Positions 44,332 to 53,494 of a DNA stretch of 64,000 bases are shown here, in pieces. The notes beneath the pieces are model-generated. The model was not told the origin of the DNA, ran no database searches, and saw only the letters and a program-made list of their open reading frames with translations. Both the position numbers and the translations under genes were made by a program. The stretch is from Bacillus sp. RAR_GA_16 (GTDB taxonomy: Bacteria > Bacillota > Bacilli > Bacillales > Guptibacillaceae): NCBI RefSeq assembly GCF_020165985.1, contig NZ_JAIUKZ010000006.1:62001-126000 (forward strand), read 5' to 3'. Position 1 is the first letter of the stretch. Every line of letters starts with the position of its first letter.

Positions 44332-45654
44332 ATGAATGCCGTTATTCTTGCTGTTTTAATTATGCTAGGCCTTAGCCTATTTCGTATACATGTCGTTGTT
44401 GCTCTCGTCGTCGGTGCGATTGCTGGTGGTCTACTTGGAGGCTTGTCACTTGATGATACCATCAATGCGTTTAGTTCAGGACTTGGAGGCGGAGCTACTG
44501 TTGCCTTAAGCTATGCATTACTTGGAAGCTTTGCAGTTGGCCTCACACGCACTGGTCTACCTGAATTAATTGTAGAACGTGCGTTGCAGCTCGTTAACCG
44601 TCAGGGAGGCGACCGGAAGAAAGGGCTCGCTAAAGTACTGATTCTGTTTATTATTCTATTAATTTCTTGTTTCTCACAAAACCTTGTGCCTGTACACATT
44701 GCGTTCATTCCAATCTTAATTCCACCAATTCTTCAAGTGTTAAATGAGCTTGGACTTGATCGAAGAGCGGTTGCAGCAGTACTCACTTTTGGTTTAACTG
44801 CACCATATATTCTATTGCCAGCAGGATTCGGTAAAATATTCCACGAAATTCTTCAGTCAAACATGGCAGATAGCGGACTGGACATTGAACTTTCTCAAAT
44901 TCCAACCGCGATGCTTCTACCAACAGCAGGACTTGTTGTAGGTCTTCTGATTGCTGTGTTTATTTCGTACCGCAAGCCAAGGACTTATAAACAGCTATCC
45001 ATCGCTCAAGAAGATACGCCTGAAACGCATACCTATTCGAAACGATCCATCATTTTTGCCGGAATCTCTGTTCTCGTTACGTTAGCCGTTCAAATTCCAA
45101 CTGAGTCTATGATTCTAGGTGCGCTGTCGGGCATTATTGTTCTTTATGTAACGAGAAGTATTCGCTTGTCTGAGTCTGAGGCTGTTTTAACAGACGGTAT
45201 GAAAATGATGGCGTTCATTGGTTTTGTTATGCTTGCCGCCAATGGTTTTGCAGAGGTGCTAAGACAAACTGGTGAAGTCGAAGCTCTCGTAACACAGGCA
45301 TCCGGATTAATTGGGGACAATAAAGCATTGGCTGCTCTTTTAATGTTAATCGTTGGACTATTTATCACGATGGGCATCGGATCATCGTTTTCCACGATTC
45401 CGATCATCGCAGCCATTTACGTGCCGCTTGCAATGGAGCTCGGATTTAGCCCAATGGCCACGATTGCACTTGTTGGAACAGCTGCAGCGCTAGGTGACGC
45501 TGGTTCCCCTGCATCTGATAGTACGCTTGGGCCGACGTCAGGACTAAATGCAGACGGTCAGCATAATCACATTTGGGACACCGTTGTACCAACATTTTTA
45601 CACTATAACATTCCACTCATTTTATTCGGCTGGATTGCCGCAATGATCTTTTAA
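44332..45654 (+). CDS. yuiF: YuiF-like NhaC-superfamily transporter
   Basis: 440-residue polytopic protein with 10-12 helices, related to Na+/H+ antiporters and amino acid transporters. Visible features are the [21 protein letters not shown] region near residue 50 and [24 protein letters not shown] near 385. Substrate is unknown. RBS GAAAGG precedes the ATG. One of three NhaC- or NSS-type Na+-linked transporters in addition to the lysine candidate. Confidence 0.83.
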   Translation: MNAVILAVLIMLGLSLFRIHVVVALVVGAIAGGLLGGLSLDDTINAFSSGLGGGATVALSYALLGSFAVGLTRTGLPELIVERALQLVNRQGGDRKKGLAKVLILFIILLISCFSQNLVPVHIAFIPILIPPILQVLNELGLDRRAVAAVLTFGLTAPYILLPAGFGKIFHEILQSNMADSGLDIELSQIPTAMLLPTAGLVVGLLIAVFISYRKPRTYKQLSIAQEDTPETHTYSKRSIIFAGISVLVTLAVQIPTESMILGALSGIIVLYVTRSIRLSESEAVLTDGMKMMAFIGFVMLAANGFAEVLRQTGEVEALVTQASGLIGDNKALAALLMLIVGLFITMGIGSSFSTIPIIAAIYVPLAMELGFSPMATIALVGTAAALGDAGSPASDSTLGPTSGLNADGQHNHIWDTVVPTFLHYNIPLILFGWIAAMIF

Positions 45655-45660
45655 GTAAGA

Positions 45661-45692
45661 AAACACGAAGAGCGCTCTTCGTGTTTTTTTCG
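45661..45692 (+). terminator. yuiF terminator
   Basis: Perfect palindrome AAACACGAAGAGC/GCTCTTCGTGTTT, followed by T. Confidence 0.9.
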
Positions 45693-45766
45693 ATTACAGC
45701 ACATTCTATGAAAGAGAATTAGGATGAGTCTGATACACTATAGAAAAAGTTGGAAAGAGGTGCAGC

Positions 45767-46363
45767 ATGTATTTTGGTAAAGAAAAGGAACAAAACAGTA
45801 ATCGCACGCCTCCGAATCAGCGTGTAACTACTGGATGGCCGGTGCTTCACGTTGGGAACGTTCCATACTATGAGAAAGATTTATCGAATTGGGATTTAAG
45901 AATTGGCGGGTTAGTGGACCGTCCTACTGTCTTCTCGTTTGAAGAGTTACTTGCTCTACCCGAAGCATCCAAAAAAAATGACATTCACTGTGTAACAGGC
46001 TGGTCCAAATTTGATAATGAATGGGAAGGGATTCCTACGCGGACCATTGTCGAACATGTCGGTCTTCGTAAGGAGGCAAAATTTGTGATGATTGAAGCAG
46101 AAGAAGGGTGGACAACGAACCTCCCGCTTGAAGACTTTCTAAGAGAAACAAGTCTTCTGGCTCATAAACATAATGGAGAAGAGTTAACACCAGAGCATGG
46201 ATATCCAGTCAGGTTAGTCATTCCGCACTTATATTTTTGGAAGAGTGCTAAATGGATTCGAGCCATTAAATTTCGGTCTGAAAACCAGCAGGGGTTTTGG
46301 GAACGTAATGGCTATCACATGTATGGAGATCCCTGGAAAGAACAGCGCTTTGCGTGGGACTAG
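45767..46363 (+). CDS. yuiH: YuiH, sulfite-oxidase-fold molybdopterin protein
   Basis: 198-residue oxidoreductase with the molybdopterin domain of the sulfite oxidase family. Cys75 in DIHCVTGWSKFD is the predicted molybdenum ligand. No signal peptide or haem domain is seen, so it is probably cytoplasmic. Substrate is unknown. Molybdate uptake genes modBA lie about 4.6 kb further on, in keeping with use of molybdenum cofactor. Confidence 0.86.
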   Translation: MYFGKEKEQNSNRTPPNQRVTTGWPVLHVGNVPYYEKDLSNWDLRIGGLVDRPTVFSFEELLALPEASKKNDIHCVTGWSKFDNEWEGIPTRTIVEHVGLRKEAKFVMIEAEEGWTTNLPLEDFLRETSLLAHKHNGEELTPEHGYPVRLVIPHLYFWKSAKWIRAIKFRSENQQGFWERNGYHMYGDPWKEQRFAWD

Positions 46364-46364
46364 A

Positions 46365-46390
46365 AAACTGCCGAAACGGCAGTTTTTTTA
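46365..46390 (+). terminator. yuiH terminator
   Basis: AAACTGCC pairs with GGCAGTTT over GAAAC, followed by T. Confidence 0.87.
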
Positions 46391-46596
46391 GTTCTCATCG
46401 AGTATTTTCTTCCTATGAAAAAATGTTTCATACGAACCAACAGGGATATGTCATCAAATGTAGAATTCATAGTTTAGAATAAATTTGCAAGAATAGGCTC
46501 ATTGTTGAACGAAGGCCTTTTAATGGATACAACTTATATATGGTGTAGCTGTCCTCTCCTTATCGAAATTAAGACGAAACTAACAGGAGTGATGAA

Positions 46597-47331
46597 TTGA
46601 GTAAATTGCAGGATCATATTATGGATCATTTAACATGTGGCGTTCTCGCAATTGATCTGGATTATCGAGTGATCCAGATTAATAAAGTAGGGGAGTGTAT
46701 TCTGAAAGTAACTCGTAACGAGATTCTTGGTGAAAGTGTCTATGACATCTTTCCTCTAGCCCCAGAAGAAGTGCGTCATGTGGAGCGAACAGTTCAAACG
46801 GGAGAAGAATATTTTATTGAAGCCATGCCTTATAAATGGGGCAAATTCAATATGTATTTAACCGTTCAAACAAAAGTGTTAACGAATTCGAACAAGATGT
46901 ATGGGGCGATGGTTGAATTTCGAGATATGACCCATGTATACCAAAAGCAAGAAGAGTTGATTGATCGGATGGAAGACATGGCAGTAAATGTCATTCCACT
47001 CATGGATCAGCTGGGTCTATTGCCGATTCAACCTGTCGTGGAAGAAGTGGGCTTTCATTATCTATTAGATATTGGCCTTCAAAAAGTAGCAGATATGAAG
47101 GTTAACACCCTCATAATGGACTTATCGTCCATTACGTATCTAAATGACGATTTCACGGAGATGATTGCAAAGCTGTGTGGCGCGCTTAACCTGGTTGGAG
47201 TCAATATCATGATAACTGGCGTTAGACCTGAAACAGCGCTGAGATGGGTATCAACAGGCACTGATTACATAAAAACAACCTATCATCCTCATGTTCAGGC
47301 GGCTCTTTCAACTTATAAAAATGGTAGGTAA
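46597..47331 (+). CDS. PAS-STAS protein, RsbR-like
   Basis: 244-residue cytoplasmic protein: PAS sensor domain (about 5-112), short coiled linker (113-130), and a C-terminal STAS domain (about 135-240). The STAS part resembles RsbR stressosome proteins (NIMITGVRPETALRW). In RsbR a Thr is phosphorylated by RsbT in a DITG motif; here the place reads DLSSI with Ser177. No rsbS, rsbT or other stressosome gene is adjacent. Start TTG 46597 with AGGAGTG upstream. A stand-alone signal protein is likely. Confidence 0.82.
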   Translation: MSKLQDHIMDHLTCGVLAIDLDYRVIQINKVGECILKVTRNEILGESVYDIFPLAPEEVRHVERTVQTGEEYFIEAMPYKWGKFNMYLTVQTKVLTNSNKMYGAMVEFRDMTHVYQKQEELIDRMEDMAVNVIPLMDQLGLLPIQPVVEEVGFHYLLDIGLQKVADMKVNTLIMDLSSITYLNDDFTEMIAKLCGALNLVGVNIMITGVRPETALRWVSTGTDYIKTTYHPHVQAALSTYKNGR

Positions 47332-47365
47332 AAAGAGCGTTCCGACGAGGGAGCGCTCTTTCTTA
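47331..47365. terminator. bidirectional terminator PAS-STAS / amidase
   Basis: AAAGAGCGTTCC pairs with GGGAGCGCTCTTT (one mismatch), with flanking A and T runs. Confidence 0.82.
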
Positions 47366-47371
47366 TGACCA

Positions 47372-48745
47372 TTAAATATCCAGGTTTTCGATCGTATTCT
47401 GTAACTTACTTCGTTCTTTATCGATTTCTTTTAAAGCTGCTTCGAGCATGTTTTTGTACAGTCCGAGAATAAGTTGACCATAGGTCGTTCCAGGCACTGC
47501 CCATTTTCCATTCAAGGCCTGCCAAGTTGTGGCAGACCCTCGCATGACAAGGTCGAATCGGGGGTCCACTTTTTGGTCAAATGCCGGGATCGGTGATGTT
47601 GATGTATAAGCGTAAAGATGTTGAATGTGAGCAAGGACACCAGTCGACTCATTTGGGAAAGATGCCCCACGAGCTCCTCCTCCTGTAGCACCGATTCCAG
47701 CAAAGTTATTTTGATCAGGTTTCACGTCACCTGTAAAACGGAAGAAGTTTGTTTCGTGAAGTGCCTGCGCAAAAGCAATGTCGCCGCGGATGTTGTACTT
47801 TTTACTTTGCGACAAGTACAGTTCAGTTAAATCTGGTGCTCCTGGGTTAATTGATCTTGTATAAGCATCCATTTGCTTAGCTGTTAAAACAGCCTTTCCC
47901 TTAATGGGATAACCTTTATCAGGTTTAGAAGGTACTGAGGGTGATTTTCCTTCAACAAGAATAAAGGAATCAAACCCTGCCTTCGTTAATTTTCCCACTA
48001 GATCTTCGGCATTGTTTTTTTCACGGAAAGCGCCTACTTGAACACGGTAGAATGTTTTCTTGTCGACCACAGTTGAAAAAATGAAGCCTCCAAACCCTTT
48101 TTGAATCAATTTACTCAAGTGTTCTTCTGCGTTCTCCCGATCACGAAATGACCCTGCAATAACTTTATACAACGTATCCTCAATGGGTTTAGATTTTACA
48201 GGAAGTTTTAAAGCTTGTGCGGTAGCGTCTGCAATGACTGATGAGATATCCATGATAAAAGAAGGATTTGTCAGAAGTTTAAGATCTTGATCATTATCAA
48301 CAAACAAAACTTCAATGAGCAATGCATTCATTTTCGTTTCCCTTAATACGAAGAAGTTAGCTCGTTTCTTACCTCGATCTAAGATCTTGTATTTCTTCAA
48401 GATGTTATCCGCAATTTTATTATGAATCGTTGTTTGTAATTGAATCGTTTCGTTAGGGACCTGGCCATTATAGATAAAAGTTTCGAATCCACTTCCACCA
48501 GAAGCATTGTTATGAATGCTCAGAAAGAAATCGGCTTTTATTGCATTTGAAAGGTCAGTCCTCTTTTTAAGCTCCACCGTTTTATCTGTTTCTCTCGTTA
48601 ACACAACTTCAACCTGATACTTTGACAAAAGACGGTCATGCACCATTTGAGAAATGGCAAGGTTAAAATTTTTCTCTTGAAAATTTTTATACGTAGCCCC
48701 TGGATCTGAACCGCCGTGTCCTGGATCAATGACAACCAAAGTCAT
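47372..48745 (-). CDS. modular peptidoglycan hydrolase: amidase, two SPOR repeats, glucosaminidase-like domain
   Basis: 457-residue enzyme. Residues 1-180 are an Amidase_3 domain (zinc His10 in DPGHGG, Glu24, the His in SIHNNAS, and catalytic Glu in LIEVLFVDN). Two SPOR-type repeats follow (about 191-228 and 229-265: YKVIAGSFRDRENAEEH and YRVQVGAFREKNNAED). The last part (about 285-450) resembles LytG-type N-acetylglucosaminidase, with ALHETNFFRFTG holding the likely catalytic Glu. No signal peptide, as in the mother-cell lysis amidase CwlC. It could cut both peptide and glycan bonds. Confidence 0.85.
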   Translation of the reverse strand: MTLVVIDPGHGGSDPGATYKNFQEKNFNLAISQMVHDRLLSKYQVEVVLTRETDKTVELKKRTDLSNAIKADFFLSIHNNASGGSGFETFIYNGQVPNETIQLQTTIHNKIADNILKKYKILDRGKKRANFFVLRETKMNALLIEVLFVDNDQDLKLLTNPSFIMDISSVIADATAQALKLPVKSKPIEDTLYKVIAGSFRDRENAEEHLSKLIQKGFGGFIFSTVVDKKTFYRVQVGAFREKNNAEDLVGKLTKAGFDSFILVEGKSPSVPSKPDKGYPIKGKAVLTAKQMDAYTRSINPGAPDLTELYLSQSKKYNIRGDIAFAQALHETNFFRFTGDVKPDQNNFAGIGATGGGARGASFPNESTGVLAHIQHLYAYTSTSPIPAFDQKVDPRFDLVMRGSATTWQALNGKWAVPGTTYGQLILGLYKNMLEAALKEIDKERSKLQNTIENLDI

Positions 48746-48846
48746 GCTGTTCCCTCCATTACATTTGGATAATACTAGTATATTTACCCCGGTCTATTTT
48801 GTTTGGACAATCTCTCGAAATGGAAGGAATTTAGAGAAAATGGGTG

Positions 48847-49431
48847 TCACGGAACCAATTCATAGAGAGGGCTGACTGAGGGATCGCTTGCGATATGTTC
48901 TGGATAAATAAATCCACGCCCATCATCAGGGAAACAAAGTCCTGCTTTTTGATAGCATTCTTGGATAAACTCAGAACAGATGTATCGATCATTCGGGATT
49001 GATTCCAAATCATCAATCACAACGCTAGCAAGGATCTTAAGGATTTCCTCAATATCATAGAATTTTCCGGTTAAATCTGCGCCTCTTTGTAACATCGCAT
49101 TTCGTTTTATCTCATCTAAATTTTTCATTTGAGAATGCCTCGCTAGATATAGTTTTCCTTTATAGGGTTGACCAGAATTTCGGTAATCGCTGAAATAATG
49201 AGAAACGGGAACGATTCGTACCCCATAACTTTCGACACTTTCTAATAGCATAATGCGGTCCATCCAGTGAAATATAAGCGCAACATGACTGAATCTGGAA
49301 TTTGAAACGTTTTGAATAATTCTACTTACTGGATATGAGCCACTACAAAGAAGAAGGTCGCCGGTTTGTATTGCACTGCGGACAGATTGATAGTTTTTTA
49401 CGGTTAAATTGACGTAGCGATCGCCTTTCAT
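48847..49431 (-). CDS. YiiX-like permuted NlpC/P60 protein
   Basis: 194-residue protein of the permuted papain-like (YiiX/NlpC-P60-like) group. Order of motifs: GDLLLCSG (near residue 25), SHVALIF (near 49) with the catalytic His, and YICSEFIQECY (near 150) with the Cys, as expected after circular permutation. No signal peptide. Two adjacent ATGs follow AAGGAGG; I use the second (49431), six bases away. Likely a thiol hydrolase acting on amide bonds; the target is unknown. Confidence 0.78.
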   Translation of the reverse strand: MKGDRYVNLTVKNYQSVRSAIQTGDLLLCSGSYPVSRIIQNVSNSRFSHVALIFHWMDRIMLLESVESYGVRIVPVSHYFSDYRNSGQPYKGKLYLARHSQMKNLDEIKRNAMLQRGADLTGKFYDIEEILKILASVVIDDLESIPNDRYICSEFIQECYQKAGLCFPDDGRGFIYPEHIASDPSVSPLYELVP

Positions 49432-49589
49432 CATAACCCTCCTTTTTTGATAAGACTACTCATGTAGTTAGATAGTTGGAAGCGATTTCCTTCTTTTGAA
49501 CATGTTTTGATTGAAAAAGACTATCTTACTGAGGAAACGCTTGTACTTCAGAAGCATTAGGTTCTATAGTAAATAGTGAGGTGAAAATA

Positions 49590-50306
49590 ATGGATTTTTT
49601 GAAAGTAGTGGTTATCCTCGCTTTCCTATTAATGGCAGCTAATTTAGTTAAGCCCTTTGTTACGGCTTCAAGAAAAAGAGCGGCTATTTTTGCGGCATTC
49701 TGGCTTCTTTTGTACATCATTGTATGGGGGGTACCTGCTTTTGTCAGCTCATCTACAAATGAAACGAGTGATAGTAGTAATGAGACAACAAACCAGGCAG
49801 AGAGAGACGAAGATGAAGTACCAGAAGAGGTGAAAAAAGAAGAAGCAAAAATGGAAGAAGAGATTGATTTTGATCCTGCTTCAATTGAGCTCATTGTGGA
49901 TGCGAGATCCTTACTTGGATTGCCACGTGAAGAATTTGTTTCTCAATTTCCTAAGCGGATTGAAGAAGACCCAGAAGAACCAATGAAAATGAATTTTGAG
50001 AACGGAGAAGTCGTGTTTAAGGACAATATTGCTACTGAAATGACGTATTATCCAGAAGGTTTGCAATATCTTGAAGATAATCGCCTTTTGCTTGCAAGCT
50101 TAGGTTTTGAGGTAGAGGAGCTACGCAAAGGCTCAAACCCATTTGAAACGCCCGTTACCCTTTATTTAATTGATGGCTACTCAGACGTAACGATCTATGG
50201 GACGAAGAATGACAAAGAGGATCAGTTGATTGAAAAAATTTACTTGAAAAAGGAATTTTACTCAACATCAGAGGAATCAGAAGATGTGGTAGAAGCGGAG
50301 GAATAA
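49590..50306 (+). CDS. hypothetical membrane protein with acidic linker
   Basis: 238-residue protein that I do not recognise. Two membrane helices (about 2-20 and 31-53) are followed by an acidic, Ser/Thr/Glu-rich linker (about 55-90) and a globular C-terminal part that would be on the same side as the N terminus. ATG 49590 is six bases after GAGGTGA; the longer frame from GTG 49581 overlaps that RBS. Divergent from the YiiX-like gene. Confidence 0.7.
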   Translation: MDFLKVVVILAFLLMAANLVKPFVTASRKRAAIFAAFWLLLYIIVWGVPAFVSSSTNETSDSSNETTNQAERDEDEVPEEVKKEEAKMEEEIDFDPASIELIVDARSLLGLPREEFVSQFPKRIEEDPEEPMKMNFENGEVVFKDNIATEMTYYPEGLQYLEDNRLLLASLGFEVEELRKGSNPFETPVTLYLIDGYSDVTIYGTKNDKEDQLIEKIYLKKEFYSTSEESEDVVEAEE

Positions 50307-50320
50307 TTCGCTGTGGGATG

Positions 50321-50351
50321 AACTCGCTCAAAATACTGAGCGAGTTTTTTT
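50321..50351. terminator. terminator shared with modB
   Basis: AACTCGCTCA pairs with TGAGCGAGTT over a 6-base loop, followed by T; modB is convergent. Confidence 0.85.
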
Positions 50352-51015
50352 ACATTTTAATTGTTGAGCGATAGGAGAGGAAAAGCATGCCCATTGAAAC
50401 GAAAACGGTGACGAGCACCCATGCCCAGGCAAGGTTCATCTGTCCAGAGTCAATCGCTACATAAATCGCTGTTGGCATGGTTTGGGTCTTGCCCGGTAGG
50501 TTACCAGCAAACATTAATGTGGCACCAAATTCTCCTAACGCTCGGGCAAAGCTTAATATCATTCCAGAGATTAATGCATTAGAGGCAAGCGGGATAGAAA
50601 TGAGGCGTAACACCGTCCATCGCCCAGCGCCATCTACGCGAGCCGCATCTTCGATATCACGATCTACCGCTTCAAACCCCACTTTGGCAGACTGGTACAT
50701 GAGTGGAAAAGCTACCACACTAGCCGCAACTACCCCGGCTTGCCATGTGAAAACAAGTGGATGCCGAAACACTGCTTCAATCCACTGACCAATCGGACTT
50801 GAAGCACCAAATAGAACGAGTAAGATAAAGCCAACGACTGAGGGAGGCAGAACGAGCGGGAGCATAATGACTGTATCAACGATACTTTTGCCCCGAAATG
50901 TCCTCCTTGCCATCAGGCGACTTACCGTAATGCCGAATATTGCTACAATGACGCTTGCAACAAGTGATATTTTTAGTGAAATGAAAATGGGACTTAGGAA
51001 TTCATTCATCGACAC
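50350..51015 (-). CDS. modB: ModB, molybdate ABC permease
   Basis: 221-residue permease with five or six helices and the EAA-like loop EDAARVDGAGRWTVLRLISIP (near residue 125-145). The LPLVLPPSVVGF start and the RALGEFGATLMFAGN block are typical of ModB. It overlaps modA by 14 bases. No modC ATPase gene is present. Confidence 0.92.
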   Translation of the reverse strand: MSMNEFLSPIFISLKISLVASVIVAIFGITVSRLMARRTFRGKSIVDTVIMLPLVLPPSVVGFILLVLFGASSPIGQWIEAVFRHPLVFTWQAGVVAASVVAFPLMYQSAKVGFEAVDRDIEDAARVDGAGRWTVLRLISIPLASNALISGMILSFARALGEFGATLMFAGNLPGKTQTMPTAIYVAIDSGQMNLAWAWVLVTVFVSMGMLFLSYRSTIKM

Positions 51016-51760
51016 TCACATCACTTTGAAAACCGTAAGCTTCAAAAATTTCTTTCGCTTCGTTACTTTGTAGAAAGGTGTAATATGCTGTTGCCTCTTG
51101 GCTAGCCCCTTTGATCACCCCGGCAGGATATATGATTGGCGAATACGCTTCTTCAGGAATTTTTTCAACAAGTTTTACATTGTTTGAAGAGCGATAATCC
51201 GTTTCGTATACGATTCCTGCCTCTGCATTACCTGTTTCAACGTATGTTAATACTTGTCGGACATCTTTTCCGAAAATAAGGTCTTCTTCAAGCTTGTCCC
51301 ATAAATTCATGAATTGTAAGGCTTCTTTCGCGTAAGCACCGGCCGGTACGGTTTCGGGAGTGCCGATCGCAAGACGCCTTACATTATCAAGTTTTGAAAA
51401 GCTTAAGCTGTTCGCTTTAGGGGTTTTAATCAATACGAGACTATTCTTTAACAACGGCTTTTGGTAATCTGGCTCGATTAAACCTTTATCGTTGACTGCC
51501 TGAAAATGAGATTCAGAAGCAGAAAGAAAGACGTCAATAGGGGCACCTTGTTTAATTTGATTAGCCAAAACGCCGGAAGAAGCAAGGTTAAGTGTAATGT
51601 CCGTTTCAGGGTGTTCTTTTTCATACATGTGGTTAAGTTCTTTCATCGCGTCACTTAAACTAGCTGCCGCTGCTACGGTAATACTAGTGGGTTCTGATTG
51701 CTTTGATTGACAGCCAGAAATCAGAAAAGCAATCATCGAGAAGAGTAATAAGCGTTTCAT
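51002..51760 (-). CDS. modA: ModA, molybdate-binding lipoprotein
   Basis: 252-residue binding protein with lipobox ISGC near residue 16 after a short hydrophobic signal. ITVAAAASLSDAMKEL is the ModA start that holds oxyanion-binding residues, and EAGIVYETDYRSS is the later family block. The frame is open six codons further, but AAAGGA lies inside, so ATG 51760 is used. Supplies molybdate for enzymes such as YuiH. Confidence 0.92.
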   Translation of the reverse strand: MKRLLLFSMIAFLISGCQSKQSEPTSITVAAAASLSDAMKELNHMYEKEHPETDITLNLASSGVLANQIKQGAPIDVFLSASESHFQAVNDKGLIEPDYQKPLLKNSLVLIKTPKANSLSFSKLDNVRRLAIGTPETVPAGAYAKEALQFMNLWDKLEEDLIFGKDVRQVLTYVETGNAEAGIVYETDYRSSNNVKLVEKIPEEAYSPIIYPAGVIKGASQEATAYYTFLQSNEAKEIFEAYGFQSDVSVDE

Positions 51761-51837
51761 ATGGAAAGGTCCTTTCATCTGCTAATCTTCCATCTATTAT
51801 AACGAATCCTCTTTGATTTGTACGGAAAGAAGACAGA

Positions 51838-51882
51838 GAAAAATCGAGTCAATTTGCTTTTGGGAGCTAATTGACTCGATTT
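51838..51882 (-). terminator. terminator of the PAP2-like gene
   Basis: Perfect 14-bp stem (51841-51854 with 51869-51882), with a T-rich run after it on the - strand. Confidence 0.8.
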
Positions 51883-51899
51883 AAACGAAGAAAGGAATG

Positions 51900-52784
51900 C
51901 TAGAAGAAGAGTTTCGGTTTTGGGTATTTCGTTTGCCGCCTTACAGTGAAAGGGTTTTCTGTAGCTGAATCGCAAGTTGAATTAAAAGGATATTCAATCA
52001 CTTGCTTGTATGGTGGCGGAGCGAGTTTAGCGTGGCGGTTTTCACGATATGGTGTATCAATCGATTGGCCGCGGCTATTTTCTTCTTTCTTTAACTCTGA
52101 AGTGACAATTGAACCAATTTGTTTTCCTAAACGAAGCCCTTCCTCGTTATCGACAGGAAAATGAACCCCGGCATAGAGTCTTGAAACGGCACATTCTTTT
52201 GCAAGTTCGATTAAACGATCTCGTTCGGCAGGGAAGAAGTAAGATAAGATTTCAGCCGTTGTACCGCTGATTGTTGCATGACCTGATGGATAGGTTGGGT
52301 GTCTTGGCGTACAGAGAAGGGACTCAAACTCGTGATCGAGCTGGTTAGGTCGAGCGACATTCCAGCGGTACTTTAAATACCAGGCCGTTGTAAATGCATC
52401 GTTCATACCCGCTGAAACGGCTGCAAGAATTCTTGCGGCCCGTGGAGCCGTCACGCCATACGTATCAATTAATTTATCGATAACAGGAGTCCATTGTTTA
52501 CTTGCTACTCCAGTTCCCCAATATTCTGCTACCTTTGCCTGTTTAGGTGTAAGATGCTTACTAGCATGTTTTACTTTCTTTAATTCCTTCTCCCAATCGA
52601 TGGTCGAAGGATGCTGAATATCGAGTTCAATCGGTCTTCCGCTAAGGGTTGTGAAGCGTCCCGGTGGTTTGTTCCGAAGGTAATAGTCCGGCCACGAACC
52701 GGCATAAGGTTCTTCTGGATTGTGAGGGGGCTTCTCTTCACCTGCATATGGAAGTTCTGACCACTTTTTATAATCATCTGCCAT
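51900..52784 (-). CDS. PAP2/vanadium haloperoxidase-like protein
   Basis: 294-residue soluble protein. The three phosphate/vanadate-site motifs are present in order: KYRWNVARP (near residue 145), YPSGHATISG (near 168) and SRLYAGVHFPVDNE (near 205). This triad is shared by PAP2 phosphatases and vanadium haloperoxidases; the protein has no membrane helices or signal peptide and is more like the haloperoxidase side. The frame is open 11 codons further, but AAGGAGG stands before ATG 52784. Substrate is unknown. Confidence 0.82.
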   Translation of the reverse strand: MADDYKKWSELPYAGEEKPPHNPEEPYAGSWPDYYLRNKPPGRFTTLSGRPIELDIQHPSTIDWEKELKKVKHASKHLTPKQAKVAEYWGTGVASKQWTPVIDKLIDTYGVTAPRAARILAAVSAGMNDAFTTAWYLKYRWNVARPNQLDHEFESLLCTPRHPTYPSGHATISGTTAEILSYFFPAERDRLIELAKECAVSRLYAGVHFPVDNEEGLRLGKQIGSIVTSELKKEENSRGQSIDTPYRENRHAKLAPPPYKQVIEYPFNSTCDSATENPFTVRRQTKYPKPKLFF

Positions 52785-52850
52785 AGCTTGTTTCCTCCTT
52801 AAATCACTACTCATCATAGTAAATGCATCGTGAAATAAAGAGGTGTCAAA

Positions 52851-53492
52851 TTACCTTACCATTCCATTTCTTATCGCATATACAGCGGCTTGCGTACGAT
52901 CTTGGACACCAAGTTTTCCAAGAATGTTACTTACATGCGTCTTGACTGTTTTTAAGCCAATAAATAACTCTTCGGCAATTTGACTATTTGTTTTCCCTTC
53001 ACCGATAAGAAGAAGAACTTCTTTTTCTCGTTTCGTTAATTCTTCGTGGAGGGGTTTCTGTTGTTTAGATCGGAGCTGGTTCATCATTTTTTGAGCTACT
53101 TTCTGCTCAATGACGCTTTCATCTTGTATGGCTTTCCGGATTGTATCGATAATTTCGTCTGCTGAAGCCGTTTTAAGCAGATAGCTGAATGCGCCCGCTT
53201 CAATAGCGGGGAAAATCTGTTCATCATCGTAAAAGCTTGTGATGATAATAATTTTCGTGTTTGGAAGGGAGGCCATAATCTCTTTTGTTGCTTCAATACC
53301 CGTCATTTCAGGCATAATAAGATCCATTAGAATCACATCAGGATGAAGTTCATTGGCAAGAGAAACGGCTTCTTTACCATTTGCCCCTTCGCCAACGATT
53401 TGAAAGTCAGGCTCAGTTAATAAATAAGCTTTTAACCCTTTTCTTACCATATCATGGTCATCTACAATCATCATGTTAATTTCTTTTGTCAT
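52851..53492 (-). CDS. liaR: LiaR/VraR-type response regulator
   Basis: 213-residue NarL-family regulator. The receiver domain has the phosphorylation Asp in VILMDLIMPEM (near residue 55), and the C-terminal LuxR-type HTH is LTKREKEVLLLIGEGKTNSQ plus the following helix. With the kinase and LiaF-like genes upstream on the same strand it forms a cell-envelope stress (LiaFSR) system that responds to lipid-II-interfering agents in Bacilli. Confidence 0.9.
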   Translation of the reverse strand: MTKEINMMIVDDHDMVRKGLKAYLLTEPDFQIVGEGANGKEAVSLANELHPDVILMDLIMPEMTGIEATKEIMASLPNTKIIIITSFYDDEQIFPAIEAGAFSYLLKTASADEIIDTIRKAIQDESVIEQKVAQKMMNQLRSKQQKPLHEELTKREKEVLLLIGEGKTNSQIAEELFIGLKTVKTHVSNILGKLGVQDRTQAAVYAIRNGMVR

Positions 53493-53494
53493 CC

